Positions 32,614 through 40,308 of a stretch of DNA of 40,308 bases are shown here, in pieces. The stretch covers positions 2,230 through 42,537 of the forward strand of contig CACSIO010000013.1 in the NCBI GenBank assembly GCA_902705865.1, given 5' to 3'. This DNA is from BD1-7 clade bacterium (GTDB lineage Bacteria; Pseudomonadota; Gammaproteobacteria; Pseudomonadales; DT-91). Below the pieces are notes generated by a model, which did no database searches, was not told the origin of the DNA, and saw only the letters and a program-made list of their open reading frames with translations. The position numbers and the translations under genes are program-made. Numbering within the stretch: the first letter of the stretch is position 1; each line of letters starts with the position of its first letter.

Positions 32614-35600
32614 ATGAGCAAGTTCACACTATCCAGTCTGTCATTTTTTATGGCTTTCTCCGCACTCACTCACGCAAGTGGGGGTGAATCCGAGTTAACG
32701 CAGGCACAGGTCGGCTTACCGTTTCATTCCGGAGCTGTCACTCCGGTTAACCGAGAGTTACTGCCCAAAGGCCCCAAACACAACCTAACCTTTTTAAAAA
32801 ATGGTGAGCCACTTACACCGCTAACCGACACCTACAGTCGCACCGAACTGATCTTCCCGATTGAACAGACCTTTAAGCTACACTCGAATCCTCAAGCACC
32901 CCGCAAACTGTATTTGTGGTTTAAAAATTACGAAAATCCAACGTCCGCGGATGGTCTTACTGTCGGACTCCATGGCTCTGAAATAGAACACCTGTTAGAA
33001 AAATATCCCAACCTCTATGCCATGATGCCAGCAAGCATGCGTGAAACGGTTGAAACCAAAGGGTGGACTGCGACTCGAAAAGTGGGACAATCAGCTGAAG
33101 AATTTCTCGCCAGTGACTTCGTCAAAGCACTGATAGCCACCCCCGAGGGTCAAGCCTATTTCAGCAACCCCAACAGGCCTTTTCTCTGGCGCGCACATGA
33201 TGTTGATGGCGATACTGACTACTTCAATACGGAAGAATCAGCCGTCATTCAAAAGTTCTTTATGGCCGCATCGGCGTTTTATGCACCCTACGAAATTGAC
33301 ATTACTACGGAAACACCAAGCCCGGAAGACTTAGCACGTACATCCGCCGATGATGACTCCTACGGCGTTCGGGTTTTAATCAGTTACAGCCAAAGCACAC
33401 CAAATGCCACCAACGATTGGGACGGCCTGGATTTGTCGGTCATTGGCCAAGAAAAACCGATTCAAGCACCAACAGGTGGTTACGCCACCCCCAATACTAC
33501 CTTTCACGAATTTGGCCACAACCTGGGCAATGGCCACCATCCCGTCAATACATCCGATGGCGGTTATTTCATCGAAAATATCCCATGGGGCTACTTAAAA
33601 GGACCGGGGAATACCTCGGCACGCTCAATGATGGGGGCAAGGTTCTACGACACACGTGCAGTTAGCACACCGTTTGAAGTGCAAGCTATATCGCCCAATA
33701 TTCAACCTCGGGTCGATGACTTTGCCAATACGATTGATGATGCAGCACCACTTTTGCCAGCGATTGATCAAGATTTGTTAATTCGCTGGGCTGTTATTGA
33801 ACACAGCAGTGACATTGATGTATTCACTTTCACACTGGACTATGAACAACAGATTCATTTAAAGATAGAACCGGTGTTTCACAGCGGCGTTAACTTGAAT
33901 ACAACGCTGCTGGCATCCTCAGGCACTGTAATTGAAACACAGGATTTTCACGGAGACACCGACAGCCAATACCGCCGAAATCTGCCGGCTGGCGAATACT
34001 ACCTGACAGTGAAAACCAGCAAATATGAACCGCTGACAGGCAGTTGTTGGAAAGTGGGCGAATCACGTCCAACATCGACTAGCCAATGTAAACAAGGCAC
34101 CGGCAGCCATGAGTACGGCGCATTAGGGCCATACACCGTGTCGCTGGCCACCAGCGATGACATCCGGGGAATTATGCCTGCACGTGGCAACATGCAAGTA
34201 CGAGCTGATCGTTTTTTACTGAATGGCGATGCTGAGCACGAATTAGATGTACTAGCCAATGATCGTTTTGAAACACAAGCCCGTGCAACTATTTCGCTGC
34301 TAACGTTGCCGAAACACGGAACTGCACAGGTGTCACACGATAACACGATCATTTACCAACCGGATGCCAATTACCTTGGTATGGATGATTGGGCATATTC
34401 GGTAACGATTAACGACAAAGTACAATCTGAACGTATCCATATTACAATAGCCACTGACGCAGACACCTTGTTAGCCAATGATGACTTCAAACTCACGTTT
34501 GAAAATCATCCAGTCAAAGTCGATGTACTATCGAATGACTTTGCCTTAAATGACACTCTCAAGCTTGTTGCCATCAGTTCAGAACCACAGCATGGGCGTG
34601 TTGAAATAGCACTTGATGGCACACTGGTTTACCACCCGGACGTATTCTATTCAGGTACCGTAGACGACATATTCCAGTATGTTACCGGCAACAGAAATAA
34701 TTTGTATTTGGCAGAAAATGAACGCATTGATGATGAATTCAGTTACGTCGTCAGCAACGGCATGGAGGAAACAACAGCAACTGTTAGAATTGCGATTCTA
34801 AACAACGAATTCCCGTCCATTGCCATTCCAGACCACGCTACTACGCCTACGAATGTGCCCACAAACATTCATGTATTCGACAACGATATTGTCGCAACCA
34901 TTAACCCGATAACAAACAAGCCTGCCCATAGCATCCGACACTTCAGCCAACCGCAATTCGGCCGCGTTCGATCAATAGGCAACAACACGCAGGGTATTTT
35001 TGAGTACACACCCGATAGTGGTTTTTGTGGCGAAGACAGATTCAGCTACCAAAGTTCAGACACTGGAGATCAACGAGCAGACGATGTCGGCGATGTCTTT
35101 ATTTCCGTTGTCTGTTTGGCTGAGCCCGACGAAACCGACACGGGTAATGGAAACAACACAGTGAACCTGCTGTCGATCCAACGACACGAACCACTGCAAA
35201 AAAAGATTCCTGAAGGCACAACAACTTTTTATGTGCAGTTTTCTACTGCAGTTCAAAACGTCGACGTATCTGATTTTGCCCTGCAGTACTCAACAAGTTC
35301 AGGCCAACCGACCAACGACAAACCGCTATCATCATTAACCGCAGTAACACAAATCGCCTCGGATCTTTACGCAGTAGACGCTCAACTCGAAGGTTTTAGT
35401 GCGATCAACGACAACACATTGTTCACTGGTCGCCAGCGTTTGGTACTGAAAGCCTCCGCGGATATCAGTAATGCCGATGGCCAACTCATCTCCCAAGCAC
35501 TGCCATTAACACATGAGTTCTACATTGTTGACGAAAGAAGCCAGAACAACTTCCCCATTTCTCTAGTGAACATTCCCCAGCGGATATCTGATACCACCGC

Positions 35601-38600
35601 GTTTACCTTCACGCTCAATAGCCAACGCAGAACCAAAGCCGAGATTTCATCGTTTGAAGTCCAAGGTGGCACGATTACCGAGGTAGCAAAAATCGGCGTT
35701 AACTCGTCAGTGGATAAGTTTCATGTGACCATTCAACCTGATGGAACTGGCGATGTTGTATTTCACTCACCGCAAGGCGCACTTAAACTGTTTGGCTCTC
35801 TATCATCCATCACCTCTGCTGCACTAACGCACACCATCCAATACCTACCTAACGGTGTTGGAATGTCGTCAATTGAACGCCATCAACCGAGCGAGGCGAC
35901 AACGAGCCAACAATCATTAGTGTACAACGTTCAGTTCGCAGCGCCGGTGACCAATGTCAGTGCCGCGAGCTTCAGCGCAACGGGCATCACTAATGCAACC
36001 GTTACGGGAGTCGACGCGCAAAATACATCGACCTATCGAGTCTCTGTGTCAGTCGCCGACGGTGAGTCGGGCGATATCGGTTTAACACTATCGGCAGCTC
36101 ATGGCGTCCGAGTGGCAGATGCCTCTCAGCAGTCTGTTCAAGCGCATGTATCCGGTAATAACGACACCTTTATGATCACATTCAACCCGAACCCACCGCT
36201 GTTACAGAGCATTCAACGAAGTGATAGTCGAGGTGCATTTGTAAACGACAACGAACTTATGTTCGACATCACCTTTTCAAAAGCAGTGACACTCTCAGCA
36301 GACGACATTGCATTGCACTCGACTGGTGGCGCGGTAACATTGAGCGAGGTTGTCGCATCGAGCGTGACAGGCAGTCGCCATGTCGCCACCGTTGCAGTCC
36401 CTGAGAATTTTGAGGGTACGATTCGCCTCGGCATTAAAGGAACTGGCACAGAGCCTGGCAACAACACCATCCGAGATACCAATAACCAACCGCTGTTATC
36501 CGATGCTGCAGAGCAAATTCAACACTATCGCGTGGATAATTCTGCACCGGCGCTAACCATCAATGCGCCGGTTTCGGCAGCCAGTGGTTTGCCCTTCACA
36601 GTGACGTTATCGTTTGATGATGAAGTGAGCGACTTTTCTCCAGAAGACATTCAGCTGACGCATGCAACCTTACTTTCACTGGAACGCGCAGTGCCACAGG
36701 TTGGCCACTTTATTGCACAAATCGAAGCGGGCGATACTGGCCCGATCATGATTCAAGTGGCTGACAGCGCTGCCGTGAATCTGCTGCAAGTTGGCAATTC
36801 GCCTGCGGAGGTGAGTATCGAACTGGATAATCAACAGCCATCCGTTTCACTCATCACACCGGAAGCCGTTAACCCCGGTGGCATCGCGGAAGTGATTTTG
36901 GATTTTTCTGAAGCCATTGCCGATTTTGAACGGGCAGCCATCGCACTGACCAACGCACGGATCACACAGCTACGCCGACTCGATGCAGATAGCTATAAAG
37001 TCACCCTGCAGGCGGATGATAATGCCACGGATACCGTCACTATCAATCTAGTGCCTCAACGAATCACCGATGTAGCCGGCCAACCTATTCTGCCAGCGTC
37101 AGCAACGATTGCAGTATCAAGCCAAGTGCCGACCGTTACACTCAGCGACGCCAGCAACCTGATCGCGTTGAATGAAACATCAGACATCATGTTAGATTTC
37201 AGCGTAGGCATCACCGGTTTAACCGTTGACGACTTTGTAACCACGGGCCTCACCATCACCGAACTTTCTCAAACAACGCCGAGCAACTACACACTGAAAG
37301 TCATCGCGACAGATTCTCTAGCGGTATTAAAACTGCCGCAAGGCGCCGTTGAAAGTGTTGTGGGCAATAAAGCTAATGAGCTGTTTCAACACAGCTGGGT
37401 AGCCAAAGAATTCGGGCCACGGCTAACACATACTGACATTCCCGATGTAGTAAACGGTGCATTTACGGTTACGCTAACGTTTGACGAAGCTATCGTACCG
37501 CTAACAACCGATAGCATTCAGGTACGCGGCGGCCAAATCACGGCGCTCGAAAATACCGATAGCACGCTATGGCATGCCGCTGTCACTCCCGATGGTAGCC
37601 GCACAACGATCACGTTCGATGTGCAAAAAGCACAGATACGCTCCCTTGCAGACAACAAGCTGGCGCTAAAACCAATCACACTCACTACCCGCTTCGATAA
37701 TGTTGCACCTAGTTTTGTGATACGCAGTTCTTCAGGTAATCTCGAAGGTGGCACCTTGGTGCTTGAGTTCTCTGAACCCGTGCGCCGCACAGGTAATATT
37801 TTCTCGATTGAAGCGCTGAATATAGGCGACCCGGCACCCGTTATCAGCTCAGGGGCTTATGACGGCAGCGATGAGCCAATAGAACGATTAATCGTTAACT
37901 TTTACGCGCCCACACAAGAAAGCCTGAGACTCACCATCAACGGCGGTTTTGAAGATTTGGCTGGTAACCCCAGCGCAGGCAGCCTGAATACACGCATCCA
38001 CCAGGATATCGTGACGCCAACGCTATCGTTCAGCGCACTGCCTGATGAAATCACTGACAATCAAATATTCAGTGTCATTGTGAATGCGAGTGAAACCATC
38101 GGCAACGTCGATGCCGATGCCCTTTCTATCGACAATGCACAGCGCATTGATGTGATGTGTTCAGGTAGCCGTTGCGACATCCGCTTGCGGGCGACAGGCT
38201 TGGGCAATATTCATGTCAGAGTGATGGAGGGCTTTATCACCGACCAAGCAGGTAACCCAAACCTCGCACAACTGTTTACCAGTATTGATGCGAACCTGCC
38301 ACAACCAGTATTAAGCTGGGTGAATGCGCCTGAAGTCATCGGCATCGCCCCCAAGGTACTCCGCCTGCAAAGTAATACGTCTATCACAGGTTTGACGTCG
38401 AATGACATTGGCATTCAAGGAGGCTCCATCACCGACTTTAACGCCATCAACAACACAGAGTTCGATATCACCGTACAGGCCTCCGCCGACACCGCACAGG
38501 CCACGCTAACGATTGCCGCTGGTGCCGCACAATCTAGCGACAACAGTTTGGATTCGTTGGCCGTCGCTGCACTGGTGTTGAATGTTGATGCTCAAAACCC

Positions 38601-39339
38601 GACTATTTCGCAGTTTGAACGATACAATCTGCATAACCGGCTGGTTAACACCGAGCAGATTCAATGGCTAGTGCATTTCAATGAAGCACAGATCAATACA
38701 CAGCCATCGGATTGGCAGTTGAGTGATGCTTCAGCGTTATCAGCACCGCTGACGGTAGAAACATTCGACACGAATGTATGGCTGCTGACCGCGCCTCTGG
38801 TTGCTGATTTTGAAGGTGAAGTGCGCCTGACGTTAGCCTCAAATCACGATATTCATGATGCCGCGGGTAACCGCCTGACCAATGCAGCTCCACTGGCGCC
38901 TAAATATAACGTTGTACGCACCGGTATCATTGCCAACTGGAACGCATTCGAACCGGTCATTACACAAACGAACTTTGTGTTAACACTGGCGTTTAACGAG
39001 CCGCCACTTGATCCCCCTAGCGCTCCCGATTTCATTCTGGAAAATGCACAAGTGAACGCTATCGAAGCACTGGACAACAGACGCTTCCGTATTCGCCTGC
39101 GTGCGCAGCAAGACACGGCGATAAAGGTTGAGCTCAAAGCGAATACCGTGAGCTTCGGCGAGAATGTGAAGAACCGAAGCACAGGTGCCGCTGAGTTAAC
39201 GCTGGATTTAGAAACCAGCGAACCAACACCACCGGTGACACCGAAGCCTGCGCCACCAGCACCTAAGCTGTTTTTCGGTAGCGTACATGCATTGATGGTA
39301 ATGCTGTTAGGAATGTTGGTGCTCATTCGACGCCGATAG
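32614..39339 (+). CDS. Giant secreted metzincin-like protease with Ig-like repeats
   Basis: 2241 aa. Signal peptide to about residue 22 (THA-SGG). A metzincin zinc motif HEFGHNLGNGHH (H298, catalytic E299, H302, H308) with a probable Met-turn SMMGA (M339-M340) lies in the N-terminal 380 residues. Then a pre-peptidase C-terminal-like beta domain (about 390-500), about three VCBS/cadherin-like repeats (about 530-840; DVLANDRF, DVLSNDFA, HVFDNDIV), and about 13 divergent Ig-like modules of 90-110 residues (about 850-2200; FTVTLSFDDEVSDF, DFSEAIADFERAA, FSEPVRRTGN). The C-terminus is a Pro-rich linker, a hydrophobic segment and RRR, like sorting tails. AGGGG precedes the ATG at 32614. Cell-surface protease or adhesin; substrate unknown. 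Confidence 0.85.
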   Translation: MSKFTLSSLSFFMAFSALTHASGGESELTQAQVGLPFHSGAVTPVNRELLPKGPKHNLTFLKNGEPLTPLTDTYSRTELIFPIEQTFKLHSNPQAPRKLYLWFKNYENPTSADGLTVGLHGSEIEHLLEKYPNLYAMMPASMRETVETKGWTATRKVGQSAEEFLASDFVKALIATPEGQAYFSNPNRPFLWRAHDVDGDTDYFNTEESAVIQKFFMAASAFYAPYEIDITTETPSPEDLARTSADDDSYGVRVLISYSQSTPNATNDWDGLDLSVIGQEKPIQAPTGGYATPNTTFHEFGHNLGNGHHPVNTSDGGYFIENIPWGYLKGPGNTSARSMMGARFYDTRAVSTPFEVQAISPNIQPRVDDFANTIDDAAPLLPAIDQDLLIRWAVIEHSSDIDVFTFTLDYEQQIHLKIEPVFHSGVNLNTTLLASSGTVIETQDFHGDTDSQYRRNLPAGEYYLTVKTSKYEPLTGSCWKVGESRPTSTSQCKQGTGSHEYGALGPYTVSLATSDDIRGIMPARGNMQVRADRFLLNGDAEHELDVLANDRFETQARATISLLTLPKHGTAQVSHDNTIIYQPDANYLGMDDWAYSVTINDKVQSERIHITIATDADTLLANDDFKLTFENHPVKVDVLSNDFALNDTLKLVAISSEPQHGRVEIALDGTLVYHPDVFYSGTVDDIFQYVTGNRNNLYLAENERIDDEFSYVVSNGMEETTATVRIAILNNEFPSIAIPDHATTPTNVPTNIHVFDNDIVATINPITNKPAHSIRHFSQPQFGRVRSIGNNTQGIFEYTPDSGFCGEDRFSYQSSDTGDQRADDVGDVFISVVCLAEPDETDTGNGNNTVNLLSIQRHEPLQKKIPEGTTTFYVQFSTAVQNVDVSDFALQYSTSSGQPTNDKPLSSLTAVTQIASDLYAVDAQLEGFSAINDNTLFTGRQRLVLKASADISNADGQLISQALPLTHEFYIVDERSQNNFPISLVNIPQRISDTTAFTFTLNSQRRTKAEISSFEVQGGTITEVAKIGVNSSVDKFHVTIQPDGTGDVVFHSPQGALKLFGSLSSITSAALTHTIQYLPNGVGMSSIERHQPSEATTSQQSLVYNVQFAAPVTNVSAASFSATGITNATVTGVDAQNTSTYRVSVSVADGESGDIGLTLSAAHGVRVADASQQSVQAHVSGNNDTFMITFNPNPPLLQSIQRSDSRGAFVNDNELMFDITFSKAVTLSADDIALHSTGGAVTLSEVVASSVTGSRHVATVAVPENFEGTIRLGIKGTGTEPGNNTIRDTNNQPLLSDAAEQIQHYRVDNSAPALTINAPVSAASGLPFTVTLSFDDEVSDFSPEDIQLTHATLLSLERAVPQVGHFIAQIEAGDTGPIMIQVADSAAVNLLQVGNSPAEVSIELDNQQPSVSLITPEAVNPGGIAEVILDFSEAIADFERAAIALTNARITQLRRLDADSYKVTLQADDNATDTVTINLVPQRITDVAGQPILPASATIAVSSQVPTVTLSDASNLIALNETSDIMLDFSVGITGLTVDDFVTTGLTITELSQTTPSNYTLKVIATDSLAVLKLPQGAVESVVGNKANELFQHSWVAKEFGPRLTHTDIPDVVNGAFTVTLTFDEAIVPLTTDSIQVRGGQITALENTDSTLWHAAVTPDGSRTTITFDVQKAQIRSLADNKLALKPITLTTRFDNVAPSFVIRSSSGNLEGGTLVLEFSEPVRRTGNIFSIEALNIGDPAPVISSGAYDGSDEPIERLIVNFYAPTQESLRLTINGGFEDLAGNPSAGSLNTRIHQDIVTPTLSFSALPDEITDNQIFSVIVNASETIGNVDADALSIDNAQRIDVMCSGSRCDIRLRATGLGNIHVRVMEGFITDQAGNPNLAQLFTSIDANLPQPVLSWVNAPEVIGIAPKVLRLQSNTSITGLTSNDIGIQGGSITDFNAINNTEFDITVQASADTAQATLTIAAGAAQSSDNSLDSLAVAALVLNVDAQNPTISQFERYNLHNRLVNTEQIQWLVHFNEAQINTQPSDWQLSDASALSAPLTVETFDTNVWLLTAPLVADFEGEVRLTLASNHDIHDAAGNRLTNAAPLAPKYNVVRTGIIANWNAFEPVITQTNFVLTLAFNEPPLDPPSAPDFILENAQVNAIEALDNRRFRIRLRAQQDTAIKVELKANTVSFGENVKNRSTGAAELTLDLETSEPTPPVTPKPAPPAPKLFFGSVHALMVMLLGMLVLIRRR

Positions 39340-39356
39340 GGCCACCGACGTCGTAA

Positions 39357-39404
39357 AGCCCCGGTTAAGAGTCAGCCTGTCTGATTCTCAACTCGGGCTT
39401 TTTT
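39357..39404 (+). terminator. Rho-independent terminator of the giant protease gene
   Basis: Long imperfect stem from AGCCCC to CGGGCT (inner pairs CAG/CTG), followed by TTTTTT; it starts 17 bp after the stop. Confidence 0.85.
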
Positions 39405-39445
39405 AGGAAAATACCTGATTCAGTGACAATAGGTAATCAGAAACA

Positions 39446-40308
39446 CTACCAATAATTACCACGAAGCAACTGAGCAAATACTCGCCCGGCAATATCAAAT
39501 GCGCCGTTCGGGATATCCTCACTATCCCCACCTTCCCCTTGCGATGCCACAGAATCCGGAAACAAGTGATACGCCTGGTTCAATACCAGCTCGCTGGCTT
39601 TAGGCACCAGAGCCTGCGCCACGGCACCACTGAGACCTAGCCCAGTTGCAACCCGTTTAGGGCGTTCGGTAACAGCCTTACACACCAAATTAGCGGCTTC
39701 ATCCGGCGTTAACGTTGGGAATGCCTTGTACAGTGTGGTTGGCGCAATCATAGGTGTTGCCACTAACGGCATATTGATGGTGGTGAAATGAATACCTCTG
39801 TGCGCGAATTCTGCCGCAGCACACCACGAAAAGGCATCAAGGGCTGATTTAGAAGCCACATAAGCGGAGAAACGCGGCGGGCTGGTCAACACACCGATAG
39901 ACGAAATATTAATCACATGGCCACCGCCGGCTTCAACCATACCCGGCAAAAAACCCATAATCAGTTTGAGTGAGCCGAAGTAATTCAGCTGCATCGTGCG
40001 TTCAAAATCATGGAATCGATCATATGAATGCGTCACCGATCGACGTATTGATCGGCCCGCATTGTTCACCAAAATATCAACTTTACCAAAATCAGCCAGC
40101 ACATCACGTATAAGTGCATCGCAGCTCTCGGTGTCTGACAAATCGCAGGCATAACAGGTTGCAGAGCCACCGGCTGCCGTTATCTCATCAACCGTCGCCT
40201 GTAGTTTCTCAGGCGTGCGTGCCACCAAAATCACTTCAGCACCCGCATTCGCCAATTTAATTGCCGCCTCGTGCCCAATGCCTGAGGTTGCCCCCGTCAC
40301 TAAGATGG
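39446..40308 (-). CDS. SDR-family oxidoreductase, C-terminal part (runs off the window)
   Basis: 287 codons of a short-chain dehydrogenase/reductase domain. The reading frame is open to the window edge (ILVTGATSGIGHEAA at 40268-40308), so the protein continues upstream. Rossmann glycine motif TGATSGIG, VDILVNNAGRSIRRSV, and the catalytic INISSIG Ser with YVASK Tyr-Lys are intact. The segment NAGRSIRRSVTHSYDRFHDF and the tail PDEAANLVCKAVTERPKRVAT closely resemble the C-terminal SDR domain of ~660-aa bifunctional fatty-acyl-CoA reductase / AcrA1-type proteins, so a long-chain lipid reductase is likely. The N-terminal domain is not in the window. Stop TAG at 39446; 42 bp after the protease terminator. 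Confidence 0.85.
   Translation of the reverse strand, partial: ILVTGATSGIGHEAAIKLANAGAEVILVARTPEKLQATVDEITAAGGSATCYACDLSDTESCDALIRDVLADFGKVDILVNNAGRSIRRSVTHSYDRFHDFERTMQLNYFGSLKLIMGFLPGMVEAGGGHVINISSIGVLTSPPRFSAYVASKSALDAFSWCAAAEFAHRGIHFTTINMPLVATPMIAPTTLYKAFPTLTPDEAANLVCKAVTERPKRVATGLGLSGAVAQALVPKASELVLNQAYHLFPDSVASQGEGGDSEDIPNGAFDIAGRVFAQLLRGNYW

Noticed and set aside
32328..32669. Minus-strand frame of 113 codons overlapping the giant protease start
   Set aside because: No ribosome site, hydrophobic-polar mix without a known pattern, and it overlaps a clear signal-peptide start on the other strand.
34850..39230. Several long minus-strand frames opposite the giant protease
   Set aside because: They are shadows of a long coding frame and lack ribosome sites and motifs.
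1..40308. Transposase, integrase, att sites, restriction-modification or phage genes
   Set aside because: None was recognised in the coding frames; genes and codon use look chromosomal throughout.

Overview
The window reads as a roughly 50% GC chromosomal segment of a marine-type gammaproteobacterium (Oceanospirillales/Pseudomonadales-like). The reasons are the protein sequences of GlnE, ArgA, ArgE and IlvD, the neighbourhood secretion ATPase / PiT phosphate transporter / argE / argA (which resembles the Pseudomonas PA5204-PA5210 neighbourhood as I remember it), and a long SDR of the fatty-acyl-CoA-reductase type at the right edge. I saw no rRNA, tRNA, CRISPR array, transposase or phage gene. 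Assignments come from reading motifs in translated frames, not from database searches.

Layout. 1-364: 5' end of glnE (minus). 759-2528: GspE/PulE-family ATPase (minus), divergent from pit, argE and argA (2699-6546), so phosphate uptake sits with two arginine-biosynthesis steps. 6603-6860: small basic protein. 7200-9044: ilvD, with an extended -10 promoter and a clean terminator. 9379-11451: di-haem peroxidase/MauG-like lipoprotein. 11452-11894: a gene-free stretch holding two terminators, a 15-bp inverted-repeat pair and a possible small RNA. 11895-13019: Lrp/AsnC regulator divergent from a LysE/RhtB exporter that looks leaderless. 13122-13565: CbiX-like protein behind an inverted repeat. 13578-17112: YhaJ-like LysR regulator divergent from azoR-like, yqjG-like and pirin genes, a quinone/electrophile-stress unit. 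17207-19369: large outer-membrane lipoprotein with possible TULIP/BPI-like features. 19938-22445: Tat-exported PhoD-like lipoprotein divergent from a secreted metallo-beta-lactamase-fold protein.

22653-27584 is a lipid/peptide-like accessory block: an LplT-type MFS protein fused to an acyltransferase-like tail whose catalytic His is replaced by Pro, convergent with a SAM methyltransferase and a protein that joins a truncated fatty-acyl-AMP-ligase head to a carrier domain and a condensation domain.

27833-32253 is the most interesting part: an AraC regulator divergent from YHS protein, thioredoxin, BufA (DUF2282), BufB (DUF692/MNIO), BufC (DUF2063) and DoxX genes. This is a bufferin-type (gig-like) copper/metal-responsive RiPP operon with extra YHS and thioredoxin genes in front and an AraC regulator in place of the sigma/anti-sigma pair known from other bufferin loci. 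32614-39339 encodes a 2241-residue secreted metzincin-like protease with about 13 Ig-like modules and a C-terminal membrane anchor. 39446-40308 is the C-terminal part of a long SDR protein that runs off the window.
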